Shown here: positions 46,545 to 56,161 of the stretch, piece by piece
How the letters are laid out: each line of letters begins with the position of its first letter
How positions within the stretch are numbered: position 1 is the stretch's first letter
From: Methanococcoides sp052057775
GTDB taxonomy: Archaea; Halobacteriota; Methanosarcinia; Methanosarcinales; Methanosarcinaceae
Assembly (NCBI RefSeq): GCF_052057775.1
Contig: NZ_CP195121.1
Span: 1,302,001 to 1,366,000 of the forward strand
Reading direction: 5' to 3'
DNA: 64,000 nucleotides
Program-made: the position numbers and the translations under genes
Notes under the pieces: generated by a model
What the model was told of the DNA's origin: nothing
What the model saw: the letters and a program-made list of their open reading frames with translations, nothing else
Database searches by the model: none

Positions 46545-47387
46545 ATGGATACTGAGCTCATAAAGAACAGAGGCACACAGGCCTACGAGTACGAAGTTGT
46601 TTATGCAGGTGATAATACAAAACGCAATGTGATCTTCAACAAATCCGTTTTCACGGGCATGAACAACAATGTTGCTGGTATAATTGGGGTAATTCTGGAT
46701 ATTACCGAACGTGTAAGATCAGAAAAACTACTTAAAGAGTATTTTTATAGACGTTATGCGTCACGATCTTTTGAACAATGTAACTGTTATAGATGGATAC
46801 AACAGTCTGTTGATCTCTAGTGAAGATGATGACAAAAAGCTGGAGTGGCTGAAAAAAATGGACATCAGTACTAAAAAACTGATAGAACTTATTGAAAGTG
46901 CTGCATCACTTGTCAAACTTGAATCAACCGATGGGCTGGAACTCGGTTCGATTGATATTGGAAATATGCTGTGTGAAAGTATAGGCAACTTTGAGTATCA
47001 GGCAGGCTGTAAAGGCTCAGACATCAATTTTGTCTCGGAAGGGACATTTGTTGCACTTGCAAACCCCGTCATCGAAGAAGTATTTTTCAATTAATCTCAA
47101 ATGCATTGAAATACGGATCTGACAATGGCAATATAAAGATCGATATTGAAGATGCAGGCGACAAATGGAATGTTAAGTTCACGGATTCAGGAAATGGGGT
47201 TCCTGATGAATACAAATCCCTTGTATTTGAACGCTTCAAACGTGTAGGGAATGCCGCTATATAGGGAAGCGGTCTCAGACTTGCCATTGTAAAAAAGATA
47301 GCTGATCTACACAACGGAGAAGTGGGTGTGGAAGATAATCCCGATGGGCATGGCAGTTTTTTCTGGGTGACATTGAGGAAAGCATGA
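46545..47387 (+). pseudogene. decayed PAS histidine kinase
   Basis: Three pieces in different frames line up with the kinase at 50913. They are a PAS end (VAGIIGVILDITERVR), the HisKA-like part with MRHDLLNNVTVIDGY, and the ATPase part with SNALKYGSDNGN, FTDSGNGVPDEY and LAIVKKIADLHNGEVGV. There are frameshifts near 46,748 and 47,092 (one missing T in the N box) and an in-frame TAG at about 47,262 where homologues have Lys. The N-terminal sensor region is missing. Confidence 0.75.
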
Positions 47388-47512
47388 ACGAATTTTCGGA
47401 AGGTTCTTGAGTCAAGTGAGTTGGAGTTTGTAGCTATTGATAACAAAAATGCTTCAAATTAGATGAAAGTAATATGATATATTTTATAATCTAATAAGAA
47501 GCATTATAAATT

Positions 47513-48970
47513 ATGTACGAACTACACACTCCTGTCAATCCTAAAGCTGTAGTAAAGTACATAGGATATTACCTGATAGCTTTTGCTTTTGTATTGTTTG
47601 TTCCTGCAATTGCTGCGCTTATACTCGGATATATGGAAGGCGTGGTCGATTATGGGCTCACTTCTGTTGTAGTTTTCATCATTGGATATCTGATATATCG
47701 ATCTCTCCCTGATTATGATCTTGAGGCAAAGGATGCCCTGATCATCGTAGCACTGGTTTTCCCGATCTCAGCTTTCCTTAGTGCGATCCCTATGTCACTT
47801 ACAACGGGGATGCCTTTCATCGATGCTTATTTTGAAAGTGTTTCAGCTGTTACGACAACGGGGCTTAGTGTTGCACCGCCGGATGTCGGACCCTTGTTCC
47901 TTTTCTCACGTTCCTGGGGTCAATGGGTTGGAGGGATAGGAATTATCCTTGTTGTTCTCTCGGTCCTGATTAGTCCGGGAACCACAGCTTCGAGGATCTA
48001 TAAGGCCAACTACGGGGACATGAAGATAAGGCCAACTGTGATAGCCACCACCCGCACACTTGGTAAGGTCTACATTATTATTACATTGATCTCTGTGGTA
48101 CTTCTTTTGATCAGCGGGATGTCACTGTTCGATTCGATCTGCCATGCACTTTGCTGTGTATCAACAGGTGGATTTTCCACACGTGCTGCAAGTATAGGGG
48201 CATATGGGGGCACCCTGGTACCAGCTTCAATAAGTGTATCATGCCTTCTGGGAGCTGTCAGTTTTGTACTTTATCCATCTCTTCTCAGGAATCCTGGGAA
48301 GGTATTAAAAAATGTGGAACTTCGCTATTTCCTGACCTTTATTACTGTGGGGTCAATGGTTTTTGCTTTTACTATTGCAGGTGAGAACATGGGCTATGGT
48401 CTAATCCCGAAAAGTCTTTTCCAGGTGATCTCAGCAATCACTACTGCAGGCTTTTCCACGATGGACCTTTCTATTTTATCTGAGGCATCAATAGCTGTTC
48501 TGATATTTATGATGTGGATGGGTGGAAATGTCGGTTCCACTGCAGGTGGTATAAAGATATTCAGGATAGTTCTATTGTTAAAAGTGGTTCATAATGTATT
48601 GCTGAGGCTATTTCTTCCAAGGGAGGCTATTACACCTATAAAGATCGAAGATCATGTAATAGAAAGCGACGAGATATACAATCTTGTGACCTTCATGCTG
48701 CTTTATACGCTGATACTTATTGTATCATCTTTCATTTTCATGCTTTATGGGACGAATATGGGTAACTCCTTGTTCGAGGTGTCAAGTGCTTTGAGTACCG
48801 TAGGACTCTCTACAGGTACTACTAGTGCTGCAATGCCAATTGTTCTTAAGTTTGTATTAATATTTGATATGTTATTTGGAAGAATAGAGATAATTCCATT
48901 GCTATTGCTATTCATGCCGGGAACATGGATGAGAAGGAAAAGGGAAAATAAGAGGAATGTGAGATCATGA
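47513..48970 (+). CDS. trkH: Trk/Ktr potassium uptake channel subunit TrkH
   Basis: This 485-residue membrane protein has the four pore repeats of the K+ transporter family. Selectivity-filter glycines are visible in TTTGLSVAP, CVSTGGFSTR, ITTAGFSTMD and LSTVGLSTG. It imports K+ driven by the membrane potential and is controlled by TrkA, whose gene overlaps its end by four bases. Methanogens use it to balance turgor and for pH homeostasis. Confidence 0.93.
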   Translation: MYELHTPVNPKAVVKYIGYYLIAFAFVLFVPAIAALILGYMEGVVDYGLTSVVVFIIGYLIYRSLPDYDLEAKDALIIVALVFPISAFLSAIPMSLTTGMPFIDAYFESVSAVTTTGLSVAPPDVGPLFLFSRSWGQWVGGIGIILVVLSVLISPGTTASRIYKANYGDMKIRPTVIATTRTLGKVYIIITLISVVLLLISGMSLFDSICHALCCVSTGGFSTRAASIGAYGGTLVPASISVSCLLGAVSFVLYPSLLRNPGKVLKNVELRYFLTFITVGSMVFAFTIAGENMGYGLIPKSLFQVISAITTAGFSTMDLSILSEASIAVLIFMMWMGGNVGSTAGGIKIFRIVLLLKVVHNVLLRLFLPREAITPIKIEDHVIESDEIYNLVTFMLLYTLILIVSSFIFMLYGTNMGNSLFEVSSALSTVGLSTGTTSAAMPIVLKFVLIFDMLFGRIEIIPLLLLFMPGTWMRRKRENKRNVRS

Positions 48971-49623
48971 GAGTAATTATAGTCGGAGCTGGTTCTCTGG
49001 GAATACACCTTACCAGAAATCTTATCGATCAGGGCAGAGAGGTCATTCTTATCGAGAAAGATGAAGCTATAGCTAAAGAACTTGCAGAAACCCTGGATTG
49101 TACGGTTATAAATGCTGAAGGCACAAGACCAGATATCCTTGAAAAGGCGGATATCGCTAATGCAGATGCAGTAGTTGCCTGTACTCCAAATGACCAGAAC
49201 AACATTCTTATAGGCTTGATCGCCAGGGATGCTAAGGTTGAGAAGCTCATCCTCAAGATAGAGGACAAGCAGTTCATGGATATCGCAAGCAAGCTTGGAT
49301 TCTATCATATGATAAATCCAGCCAGCATATCTTCCAGCTATATTTCAGATGTTCTCAGAGGAATAAACGCAATTGAACTTAGTAATATGGTGCGTTATGA
49401 TGTGCGTTTTATAAGTGTCATAGCAACTGAAAAAATAATCGATATGCGATTGTCCGAGATACCGCTGCCAGAGAACAGTGCTTTCATTGGTGTATACCGT
49501 AAGAATGATTTCATCCTTGCTGAGAAGGATCCTAAATTATCTGAAAAGGATGAGCTTATCCTTGTGACAAGGGCAGATATGATCAGCAGTGTGAACGAGG
49601 TCCTGGGCAGGAATCTCGACTAA
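48967..49623 (+). CDS. trkA: Trk potassium uptake regulator TrkA
   Basis: This is a cytoplasmic NAD(H)/ATP-binding RCK protein of 218 aa, with one Rossmann domain (MRVIIVGAGSLGIHLTRNLI, EKDEAIAKEL, VVACTPNDQNNIL) and one TrkA_C domain (about residues 135-215). It forms the gating ring for TrkH. The ATGA overlap with trkH indicates coupled translation and fixed stoichiometry. Confidence 0.93.
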   Translation: MRVIIVGAGSLGIHLTRNLIDQGREVILIEKDEAIAKELAETLDCTVINAEGTRPDILEKADIANADAVVACTPNDQNNILIGLIARDAKVEKLILKIEDKQFMDIASKLGFYHMINPASISSSYISDVLRGINAIELSNMVRYDVRFISVIATEKIIDMRLSEIPLPENSAFIGVYRKNDFILAEKDPKLSEKDELILVTRADMISSVNEVLGRNLD

Positions 49624-49779
49624 TTAAAAATTTGTACCAGTATCTCTATATATTTTTGAGAATAAGATGTCTATAGTTCAGACTCTATGATTTGATCCGG
49701 GGGATATAGCCGGGAGTTGATCTGGGGTTCGAAAGTTAAGAACTATTATGTTCCATGATCGGAAAACAGGGGGTTGCCG

Positions 49780-50841
49780 ATGATTGTACTAAGACCTTTC
49801 GAAGCTAATGACAATGCTGCTTTATTGGAAATTGACAGACTGTGCCCACAGGGTAATGACAGGATCGCAGAGGCGATGGAAAAAAGTCCGGACATCGTTG
49901 CACGGTATAAGCTGTATGATAACTGGAAAGTTGTCATAGCTGAAGAGGATGGACAGATCGCAGGCTGGATAGGATGGACGTTAAAAAAAGACGTATCAGG
50001 GATACGATATGGATACCTTGCGGAAGTGATGATACATCCGGAATTCCGGAGAAGGGGAATTGCTGGGAAATTGATAAAAGAGGTCGAAAGGGACCTTGTT
50101 GAAAATAATGCATCCTATGTCTATTGCTACATCTTCGAACCAAATGAGGCTTCAAATATTCTTTTTGGGAAACATGGATATGAAAAAATGGACAAGATGT
50201 TGGTTGAAGTTGTATCCGTGTATAGGAATGTCAAAGTTTCACAGGATCATTCTGTTCGACTTGCTACAAAGGATGATATTCAGGAAATTGTGGAACTTAT
50301 AAACAATTATAATTCAGGGAGATCGAACTTTGTACCATATACAACGGTGAGCTTTGAAGAGCATGTGAAGAATATGCCGGGGTATGGGATGGAATATCTC
50401 TGGGTAGCCTCATCAGGTAGTAGTATCGTGGCATGCGTTGGCTTATGGGATATATCATTGCTTGCGAAATTTTACTATGCAAAGGAGCCCGCTTCTATGA
50501 GGGTCCTTGGTTTGATCTTCAATTTACTTGATAGATTTACCAGTATGCCGAAGATACCTGCAGAAAATGAGCTTACCGCTATCTATGATATGACCGATCA
50601 TGCATTTGCACCCGAAAACGCTGATGCAATGCTCGATCTTCTCAATTATCTGAATAACACTCTGCTTGAGAACCAAAGAAGTTTTTTCGCATTCCTTGTC
50701 ACTGATGATGATCCTGTATCAGAGGTAGTCAAAAGATTAAAGCCCAGTATAGAGGTATGGAATTTGTACACTAAGTCCCTGGATGGCGAAAGTTTGGACC
50801 TTCATCCATTGTATCTGGATGTTCGCGATTTCATAATGTGA
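49780..50841 (+). CDS. GNAT-family acetyltransferase with extra C-terminal domain
   Basis: Residues 1-150 form a GNAT domain with the acetyl-CoA binding motif VMIHPEFRRRGIAGKLIKEVE and the YCYIFEPNEASNILFGKHGY strand. Residues 160-353 look like a second, divergent GNAT fold (RLATKDDIQEIVELINNYN). The ATG at 49780 follows a GGGGG stretch and is preferred to the TTG two codons earlier. The substrate is unknown; it could be a protein, an amino acid or an antibiotic. Confidence 0.75.
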   Translation: MIVLRPFEANDNAALLEIDRLCPQGNDRIAEAMEKSPDIVARYKLYDNWKVVIAEEDGQIAGWIGWTLKKDVSGIRYGYLAEVMIHPEFRRRGIAGKLIKEVERDLVENNASYVYCYIFEPNEASNILFGKHGYEKMDKMLVEVVSVYRNVKVSQDHSVRLATKDDIQEIVELINNYNSGRSNFVPYTTVSFEEHVKNMPGYGMEYLWVASSGSSIVACVGLWDISLLAKFYYAKEPASMRVLGLIFNLLDRFTSMPKIPAENELTAIYDMTDHAFAPENADAMLDLLNYLNNTLLENQRSFFAFLVTDDDPVSEVVKRLKPSIEVWNLYTKSLDGESLDLHPLYLDVRDFIM

Positions 50842-50912
50842 CCATGCAAAAAGGACAAATGGCTTATCTTCATTAACCAGAAGTTCCATAATATGAAAAA
50901 GGGAGTGTTTCA

Positions 50913-52490
50913 ATGGGATCCGAAAAAGAATATCGTGTGATCTTTGAGAAATCCCCGCTGGGGATCATGTATTTTGATCGTGATGGTATCGTTAGTCTTT
51001 GCAATGGAAGATCTGCCTCGATATTTGGTAAAAAGAAGGAGGACATCATCGGGTCAGACATGTTGTCCTTTTTTAATGATGATAAGATCGGATCTGGTAT
51101 TGAGAAAGTGCTTTCCGGGGATTCTGTAAGCTATGAAGATGAGTATCTGGATCTCCCCGATGGTCCGTCTGTACAGATCGAGGTTCATTGCAGTCCCGAT
51201 ATTTCTCAAGATGGTTCCATCCACGGTGGTATCTGCATGATAGAGGATATCACACAAAGAAAAGAGCTTGAAGAGATACTGAAACTGGATGAGTCTCGGC
51301 TTGAAGCGCTTTTGGAACTTGAGCAGATGATGGATGCACCTATGCAGGAGATCGCGGATTTTGTTCATGAGGAAGCCGTCAGGCTTACCGGTAGCACGAT
51401 CGGTTATCTTGCATTCCTGAATGATGACGAATCGGTCCTTACAATGCATACCTGGTCGAACAGTGTGATGAAAGAGTGTACTGTTCCTGACCGGAAATTC
51501 GTCTATGAAGTGAAGAAGGTCGGCCTCTGGGGTGAACCGATAAGGCAGAGGAAACCTGTTATTATCAACAACTATATGATGCCTCATCCTCTCAAGAGGG
51601 GATATCCCGAAGGGCACGTGGAACTCACTAACTATATGGCAGTCCCGGTTTTTGAAGGTAACAGGATCGTTGCAACCGCAGGTGTAGGCAACAAGGACGG
51701 GGAGTATGATGCTTCTGATGTTCGCCAGCTGACACTTTTGATGCAGGGCCTGTGGAGGCTAATCCAGCGCAGGGAATCCATTGATGCACTTAAGAAGTAC
51801 GCGGAGGATCTCGAACATTCGAACGAGCTCAAGGAGCTGTTCTCCGATATCATGCGTCATGATCTGCTCAACCCTGCAGGTATTGTCAAGGGCTATGCCG
51901 AGCTGTTGCTTGAGATGGAAGATGATGAAAAGAAGCAGGGGATGATTCGGATCATTGACCGCAACAACAAAAAGCTCATAGACATGATTGAGAACGCGGC
52001 AAGGTTTGCAAAACTGGATACTTTTGAGGACATTGAATTCCAGGAAATAGACTTGGCTCTTGTCATTGAGAGCGTGATCGGCAACTTCCGTCCCAATATA
52101 GAAGAGAAACAGATGGAAGTTGAATTTGAACACCAGGGCTCATATCCTGCAAAGGCTAACCCGATGATAGAGGATGTGTTCTCAAATTTGCTTTCCAATG
52201 CGATAAAATACAGCCCTGAAAATGAAAGGATCATCATTGAGATCTCGGATTCCGGCGACGAATGGAAGGTTTCGTTTACGGATTTTGGAGAAGGGGTTCC
52301 TGATGAGAACAAGCCGGAACTGTTCGAGCGTTTCAAGCGTGTCACGAAGAAAGGTATCAAGGGAACGGGGCTGGGTCTTGCTATTGTAAAGAAGATAATT
52401 GGTCTTCATGATGGGAGCGTTGGAGTTGAGGACAATCCTGAAGGTCAGGGAAGTGTTTTCCGGGTCACTTTGGAGAAATGGGGTCAATAA
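50913..52490 (+). CDS. PAS-GAF sensor histidine kinase
   Basis: The domains in order are a PAS (residues about 5-120, FEKSPLGIMYFDRDGIVSLC), a GAF-like domain (about 140-290, including PVFEGNRIVATAGVGNKDGE), a HisKA-type helix with the phospho-accepting His in FSDIMRHDLLNPAGIVKGYA, and a HATPase domain with FSNLLSNAIKYSPE, DFGEGVP and GTGLGLAIVKK. It is soluble, with no membrane segment. No response regulator is adjacent, which is usual in methanogens. The decayed copy at 46545 is its close relative. Confidence 0.88.
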   Translation: MGSEKEYRVIFEKSPLGIMYFDRDGIVSLCNGRSASIFGKKKEDIIGSDMLSFFNDDKIGSGIEKVLSGDSVSYEDEYLDLPDGPSVQIEVHCSPDISQDGSIHGGICMIEDITQRKELEEILKLDESRLEALLELEQMMDAPMQEIADFVHEEAVRLTGSTIGYLAFLNDDESVLTMHTWSNSVMKECTVPDRKFVYEVKKVGLWGEPIRQRKPVIINNYMMPHPLKRGYPEGHVELTNYMAVPVFEGNRIVATAGVGNKDGEYDASDVRQLTLLMQGLWRLIQRRESIDALKKYAEDLEHSNELKELFSDIMRHDLLNPAGIVKGYAELLLEMEDDEKKQGMIRIIDRNNKKLIDMIENAARFAKLDTFEDIEFQEIDLALVIESVIGNFRPNIEEKQMEVEFEHQGSYPAKANPMIEDVFSNLLSNAIKYSPENERIIIEISDSGDEWKVSFTDFGEGVPDENKPELFERFKRVTKKGIKGTGLGLAIVKKIIGLHDGSVGVEDNPEGQGSVFRVTLEKWGQ

Positions 52491-52580
52491 CATTTTTATA
52501 TAATTCTTAAATTATTTTAAAACCAATTGCTCAAATATATATAAAAGATAATCCAAACCTCTTATTGGAGTTGTTGAATT

Positions 52581-53093
52581 ATGATTGCAGAAGAGAAGCT
52601 GGATGAGCTTGCAAAAGCTTGTGAGGAATGTATTGGTAATGATTCCGGCTCTATCGAAGAGCATTTTGAAAAATGTCCGGTTTGTAAGTTATACAAAGAG
52701 CAGGCAGAGGCCGTCAGCTGCATTACAGAAACAATAAAGCATATTGCTTCAAAATCTGAAAAAGAAATATGTGATGCATTATTCAAACAACTGAACAACT
52801 TCTATAGCATGCCGGATGAGCAAAGACTGGAAGCAATCAGCAAAATGCTTGATGCCGAAGGGGAGTTATCAGAAGAGGATCTTTTCAAGATTGTGACCAC
52901 TCGTGTGTCTCTTCTAACAAAACTCCCTAAAGAAAAACGTGTTCTTTTGATGGATTCGCTTGAAAAAGCAATGTCAATGTGGCCCGAAGACCGAAAACTG
53001 CTGGAAAAACGTGCTATTATGAATGCCACTCAGGACTATTTCCTTCTTAAAAAGGTCCTTCTCAGGAGAATGTTCAAAAAAATGCTCTCCTGA
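52581..53093 (+). CDS. cysteine-containing helical protein of unknown function
   Basis: This 170-residue protein is rich in Glu, Lys and Leu. The N-terminal CEECIGNDSGSIEEHFEKCP then VC gives four cysteines and a His in an arrangement that could bind zinc, as in anti-sigma-like or zinc-finger proteins. The rest is helical. A TATA box (about 52,538-52,548) precedes it. I do not recognise the family. Confidence 0.6.
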   Translation: MIAEEKLDELAKACEECIGNDSGSIEEHFEKCPVCKLYKEQAEAVSCITETIKHIASKSEKEICDALFKQLNNFYSMPDEQRLEAISKMLDAEGELSEEDLFKIVTTRVSLLTKLPKEKRVLLMDSLEKAMSMWPEDRKLLEKRAIMNATQDYFLLKKVLLRRMFKKMLS

Positions 53094-53204
53094 AAAAATC
53101 CTGTATTGGGATATTTAGAAGATCCCGGTTAAGAGATCTCCCGAATATATCTGATAACTACTTTGTATAATATATCTCAAATTATTCTTTGAATAGTGAG
53201 GGTA

Positions 53205-55865
53205 TCAATATTCAACTTTAAGAGTATTCTCATGGATCTGGTTCTTTGTCTCAATTAGGCCATAACTACTGCTAAGTTCAAACTCCGGTTTCGGCTCATT
53301 TGAATGCTTAACTCTGAACATTTTCTTTAATAGACCTCTCGACTCTTTCATTTTCTCAAGAATTCTACTATTCCTTATTGCTTTTACATTGTATTCATCT
53401 TCTGAGAGGGCCTTCCGGAAATATTTCTCAGCTTTCTCGTAATCTTCCAGTTCTCCGTATGCTCTGCCCATATTGTTATAGATCTCCGAGATCGAGGACG
53501 GGTGCATCTCCTCTGAATTTAAAAGAGCTTTTTCATATTCTTCGATCGCTTTTTCGAAATAGCCTTCATCTGAAAGGATGTCTCCAAGAGCTCCTAATGC
53601 GAATGAATTTAACGGGTTCATCTGAAGTACGAGCATTACTTCGGTTTCAGCCTCACTGAACTTCTTGTTCTCTCTTAATGTATTTGCATAATTTAAGTGA
53701 GAGGCCACGTTCTCCGGATTTATCTTCAGGGCCATATTGTAAGCTTCAGTTGAATCTTCGAATTTCTTCATGTGGGAGAATACGTTGCCTTTGTTGGTCC
53801 ATACGTTCTCGGATTCCGGATTCAGCTCAAGGGCCTTGTTGTATGCCTCGATCGCTTTTTCGTACTTCTTCAGATGGTAGTAGACATTTCCTTTGCTAAT
53901 CCACACTTTCTCATCTTTCGAGTTCATCTCAAGTGCTTTCTCATATGCCTCGATAGCTTCCTCATATTTCTTTAATTGTGAGTATGCATTTCCTTTGTTG
54001 ATCCATGTCTTTTCATCTTCCTGATCGATCTGCAAGGCTTTCTCATAAGCTACGATCGCGTCATCATATGATTTCAGGTATGAATATGCATTTCCTTTGT
54101 TGGCCCAAGCATTCTTATCTTTCGGCTTTAGTTCCAAGGCTTTGGTATATGCTTTTATTGCATCCTCATATCTTTTCAGATAAGTGTAAGCATTACCTTT
54201 ATTCGACCAGACGAATTCAGATTCCGGATCAATCTCCGTGGCTTTATCGTATGCATATACTGCTTCTTCGTATCTTTCCAGGCAGAAATATGAATTACCT
54301 TTGTTGATCCAGACGCTCTCTAATCCCGGATCTATCTCAATTGCCTTGTCGTATGCCTGAATTGCTTCGTCGTATATCTCTAGAGTGAAAAGTGTATTTC
54401 CTTTGCTGATCCAGATATCCTTTGAATCAGGGTTGATCTCTGTAGCATTATTATATGCTTCAATTGCTTCCCCGTGCCTTTCAAGGATCGAGCACGAATT
54501 CCCTTTGTAGGTCCATGCTATTTCATCGTTCGGGTCAAGACTCAGTGCTTTGTTGTATGTCTTGGTTGCTTCCTCGTATCTTCCAAGTTTGAAGTATGCA
54601 TTTCCTTTGTTGACCCATACTTCTTCATCTTCTGGATCCATGTCTGTGACCTTATCGTATGCCTCTATGGCTTCTTCATATTGGCTCAGTTTGGTATGGG
54701 CATTTCCCTTACTTGCCCAGATAGTTGCATTATCTGGGTCAAGCATTGTGGCTTTCTCATATGCCTGGACTGCTTCTTCATATTTCTCCAAAATCAAGGA
54801 TGCATTCCCCTTGCTTGCCCATATTATCCCGTTTTCTGGATCTATAGCTGTGGCTTTCGCGTATGCTTCGGTAGCTTCTTCATAATTTTTCAGGATCAAG
54901 GAAGCATTCCCTTTGCTTGCCCATATTGTTCCGTCCTTTGGATCGATCTCCAGCGCTTTATCGAAAGCCTCTATTGCTTCTGTATATTCCTTCAGGTCGA
55001 AATGTGCATTGCCTTTTTTTGCCCACGCATTTTCATTTCCGGGTTCAATTTCCAGGGCCTTATTGAATGCTTCTATTGCTTCTGTATATTCCTTCAGATC
55101 GAAATGTGAGTTACCCTTCTTAGCCCATGTCGCACCGTCCTTTGGGTCTATCTCAAGGGTCTTTTCGAATGCCTCTATTGCTTCCCTGTATTTTCCAAGA
55201 TCATAAAGTGTATTGCCCTTACTTTCCCACGCCTCTTCATTTTCAGGGTCTATTTCAAGCGTCTTGTTGAATGCCTCTATTGCTTCATCGCCTTTTTTCA
55301 GACGGGAATATGCAATTCCTTTGTTCTCCCATGCATTTTTTGATTCCGGATTCAGCTCAAGGGCCTTATTGTAAGACTCAATTGCATCTTCGTACATTTT
55401 CAGGTGTGATAATGCATTTCCTTTGTTAATCCAGACAGTTTCTTCTTCAGGGTATATCTCCAGGGCTTTAGAATATGCATCAATTGTTTCTTCGTATCTT
55501 TTGAGATTAAAAAAAGCGTTTCCTTTGTTTATCCAGGCATTTTCATTTTCCGGATATATCTGTATTGCTTGATCATACGCTTCAATTGCTTCATCATATT
55601 CCTTGAGGTTAAAGGAAGCATTTCCTTTGTTCATCCAGATGCCTTCAAGTTCCGGATTCAGTTCAAGGACCTTATTGTATGCTTCTATGGCTTCCTTATA
55701 TTTCCTGAGATTGAAATAAGCATTTCCTTTACTTTCCAATGCCCCTTCATCCTTTGGATATATCTCAAGTGCCTTTTCGTACGCGTCAATTGCTTCTTCG
55801 TACTTTTTCAGACTAAAGAAACTGTCTCCTTTTTTGATCCACTTCTCGGCATAATCAAGATGCAT
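53205..55865 (-). CDS. TPR-repeat protein with about 24 repeats
   Basis: The whole protein of 886 aa is built of tetratricopeptide repeats: 21 regular 34-residue units with the local consensus WxNKGNAYxxLKxYEEAIEAYxKALEIxPE, then three irregular ones, and a short basic tail. Each unit has the W-L-G-Y-A-A-P pattern. Such superhelices bind protein partners. The first ATG at 55907 is upstream of a TATA box at 55886-55896 that lies inside the frame, so the Met at 55865 (MHLDYAEKW) is the better start and the transcript would be nearly leaderless. The partner is not known. Confidence 0.85.
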   Translation of the reverse strand: MHLDYAEKWIKKGDSFFSLKKYEEAIDAYEKALEIYPKDEGALESKGNAYFNLRKYKEAIEAYNKVLELNPELEGIWMNKGNASFNLKEYDEAIEAYDQAIQIYPENENAWINKGNAFFNLKRYEETIDAYSKALEIYPEEETVWINKGNALSHLKMYEDAIESYNKALELNPESKNAWENKGIAYSRLKKGDEAIEAFNKTLEIDPENEEAWESKGNTLYDLGKYREAIEAFEKTLEIDPKDGATWAKKGNSHFDLKEYTEAIEAFNKALEIEPGNENAWAKKGNAHFDLKEYTEAIEAFDKALEIDPKDGTIWASKGNASLILKNYEEATEAYAKATAIDPENGIIWASKGNASLILEKYEEAVQAYEKATMLDPDNATIWASKGNAHTKLSQYEEAIEAYDKVTDMDPEDEEVWVNKGNAYFKLGRYEEATKTYNKALSLDPNDEIAWTYKGNSCSILERHGEAIEAYNNATEINPDSKDIWISKGNTLFTLEIYDEAIQAYDKAIEIDPGLESVWINKGNSYFCLERYEEAVYAYDKATEIDPESEFVWSNKGNAYTYLKRYEDAIKAYTKALELKPKDKNAWANKGNAYSYLKSYDDAIVAYEKALQIDQEDEKTWINKGNAYSQLKKYEEAIEAYEKALEMNSKDEKVWISKGNVYYHLKKYEKAIEAYNKALELNPESENVWTNKGNVFSHMKKFEDSTEAYNMALKINPENVASHLNYANTLRENKKFSEAETEVMLVLQMNPLNSFALGALGDILSDEGYFEKAIEEYEKALLNSEEMHPSSISEIYNNMGRAYGELEDYEKAEKYFRKALSEDEYNVKAIRNSRILEKMKESRGLLKKMFRVKHSNEPKPEFELSSSYGLIETKNQIHENTLKVEY

Positions 55866-55885
55866 ACATATTACTTCCATTTTTG

Positions 55886-55896
55886 TATTTAAATAA
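55886..55896 (-). promoter_or_regulatory. TATA box that decides the TPR gene start
   Basis: Read on the minus strand it is TATTTAAATA, about 25 bp before the Met at 55865, so transcription probably begins at or just before that codon. Confidence 0.45.
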
Positions 55897-56161
55897 TTTT
55901 GCATCAATTTTTGTTTATTCCGATTTTCTGTCGCCTTTTCTCTGACTCTCGTATTTTATTCTGGTGTCGGTTCATTATTATTTTTAAGAGCTATGGATTG
56001 GTTTAAATATAGCTAAAATTTGAATTGCCGTAACTCACCATTGAGTTTTTTTTGTAGCTTTTTACAAACAGTTTTTTATAAAGAAAAAGCGAAATAACTA
56101 ATTGTAAACTAACTGATTGTTTAATTGTCTCTATCTTCTGTGCTTGGGGGTCAAGGATATT

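Noticed and set aside
47260..47265. Third in-frame UAG, in the kinase remnant
   Set aside because: The same gene has two frameshifts and lacks its N-terminus, so it is a pseudogene and gives no support to UAG decoding.
49690..49740. tRNA-like G/C-rich stretch with GGGGTTCGAA
   Set aside because: No acceptor or anticodon stem can be formed around it.
53205..55865. Long plus-strand ORFs opposite the TPR gene
   Set aside because: Mirror frames of the repeats; periodic and without start signals.
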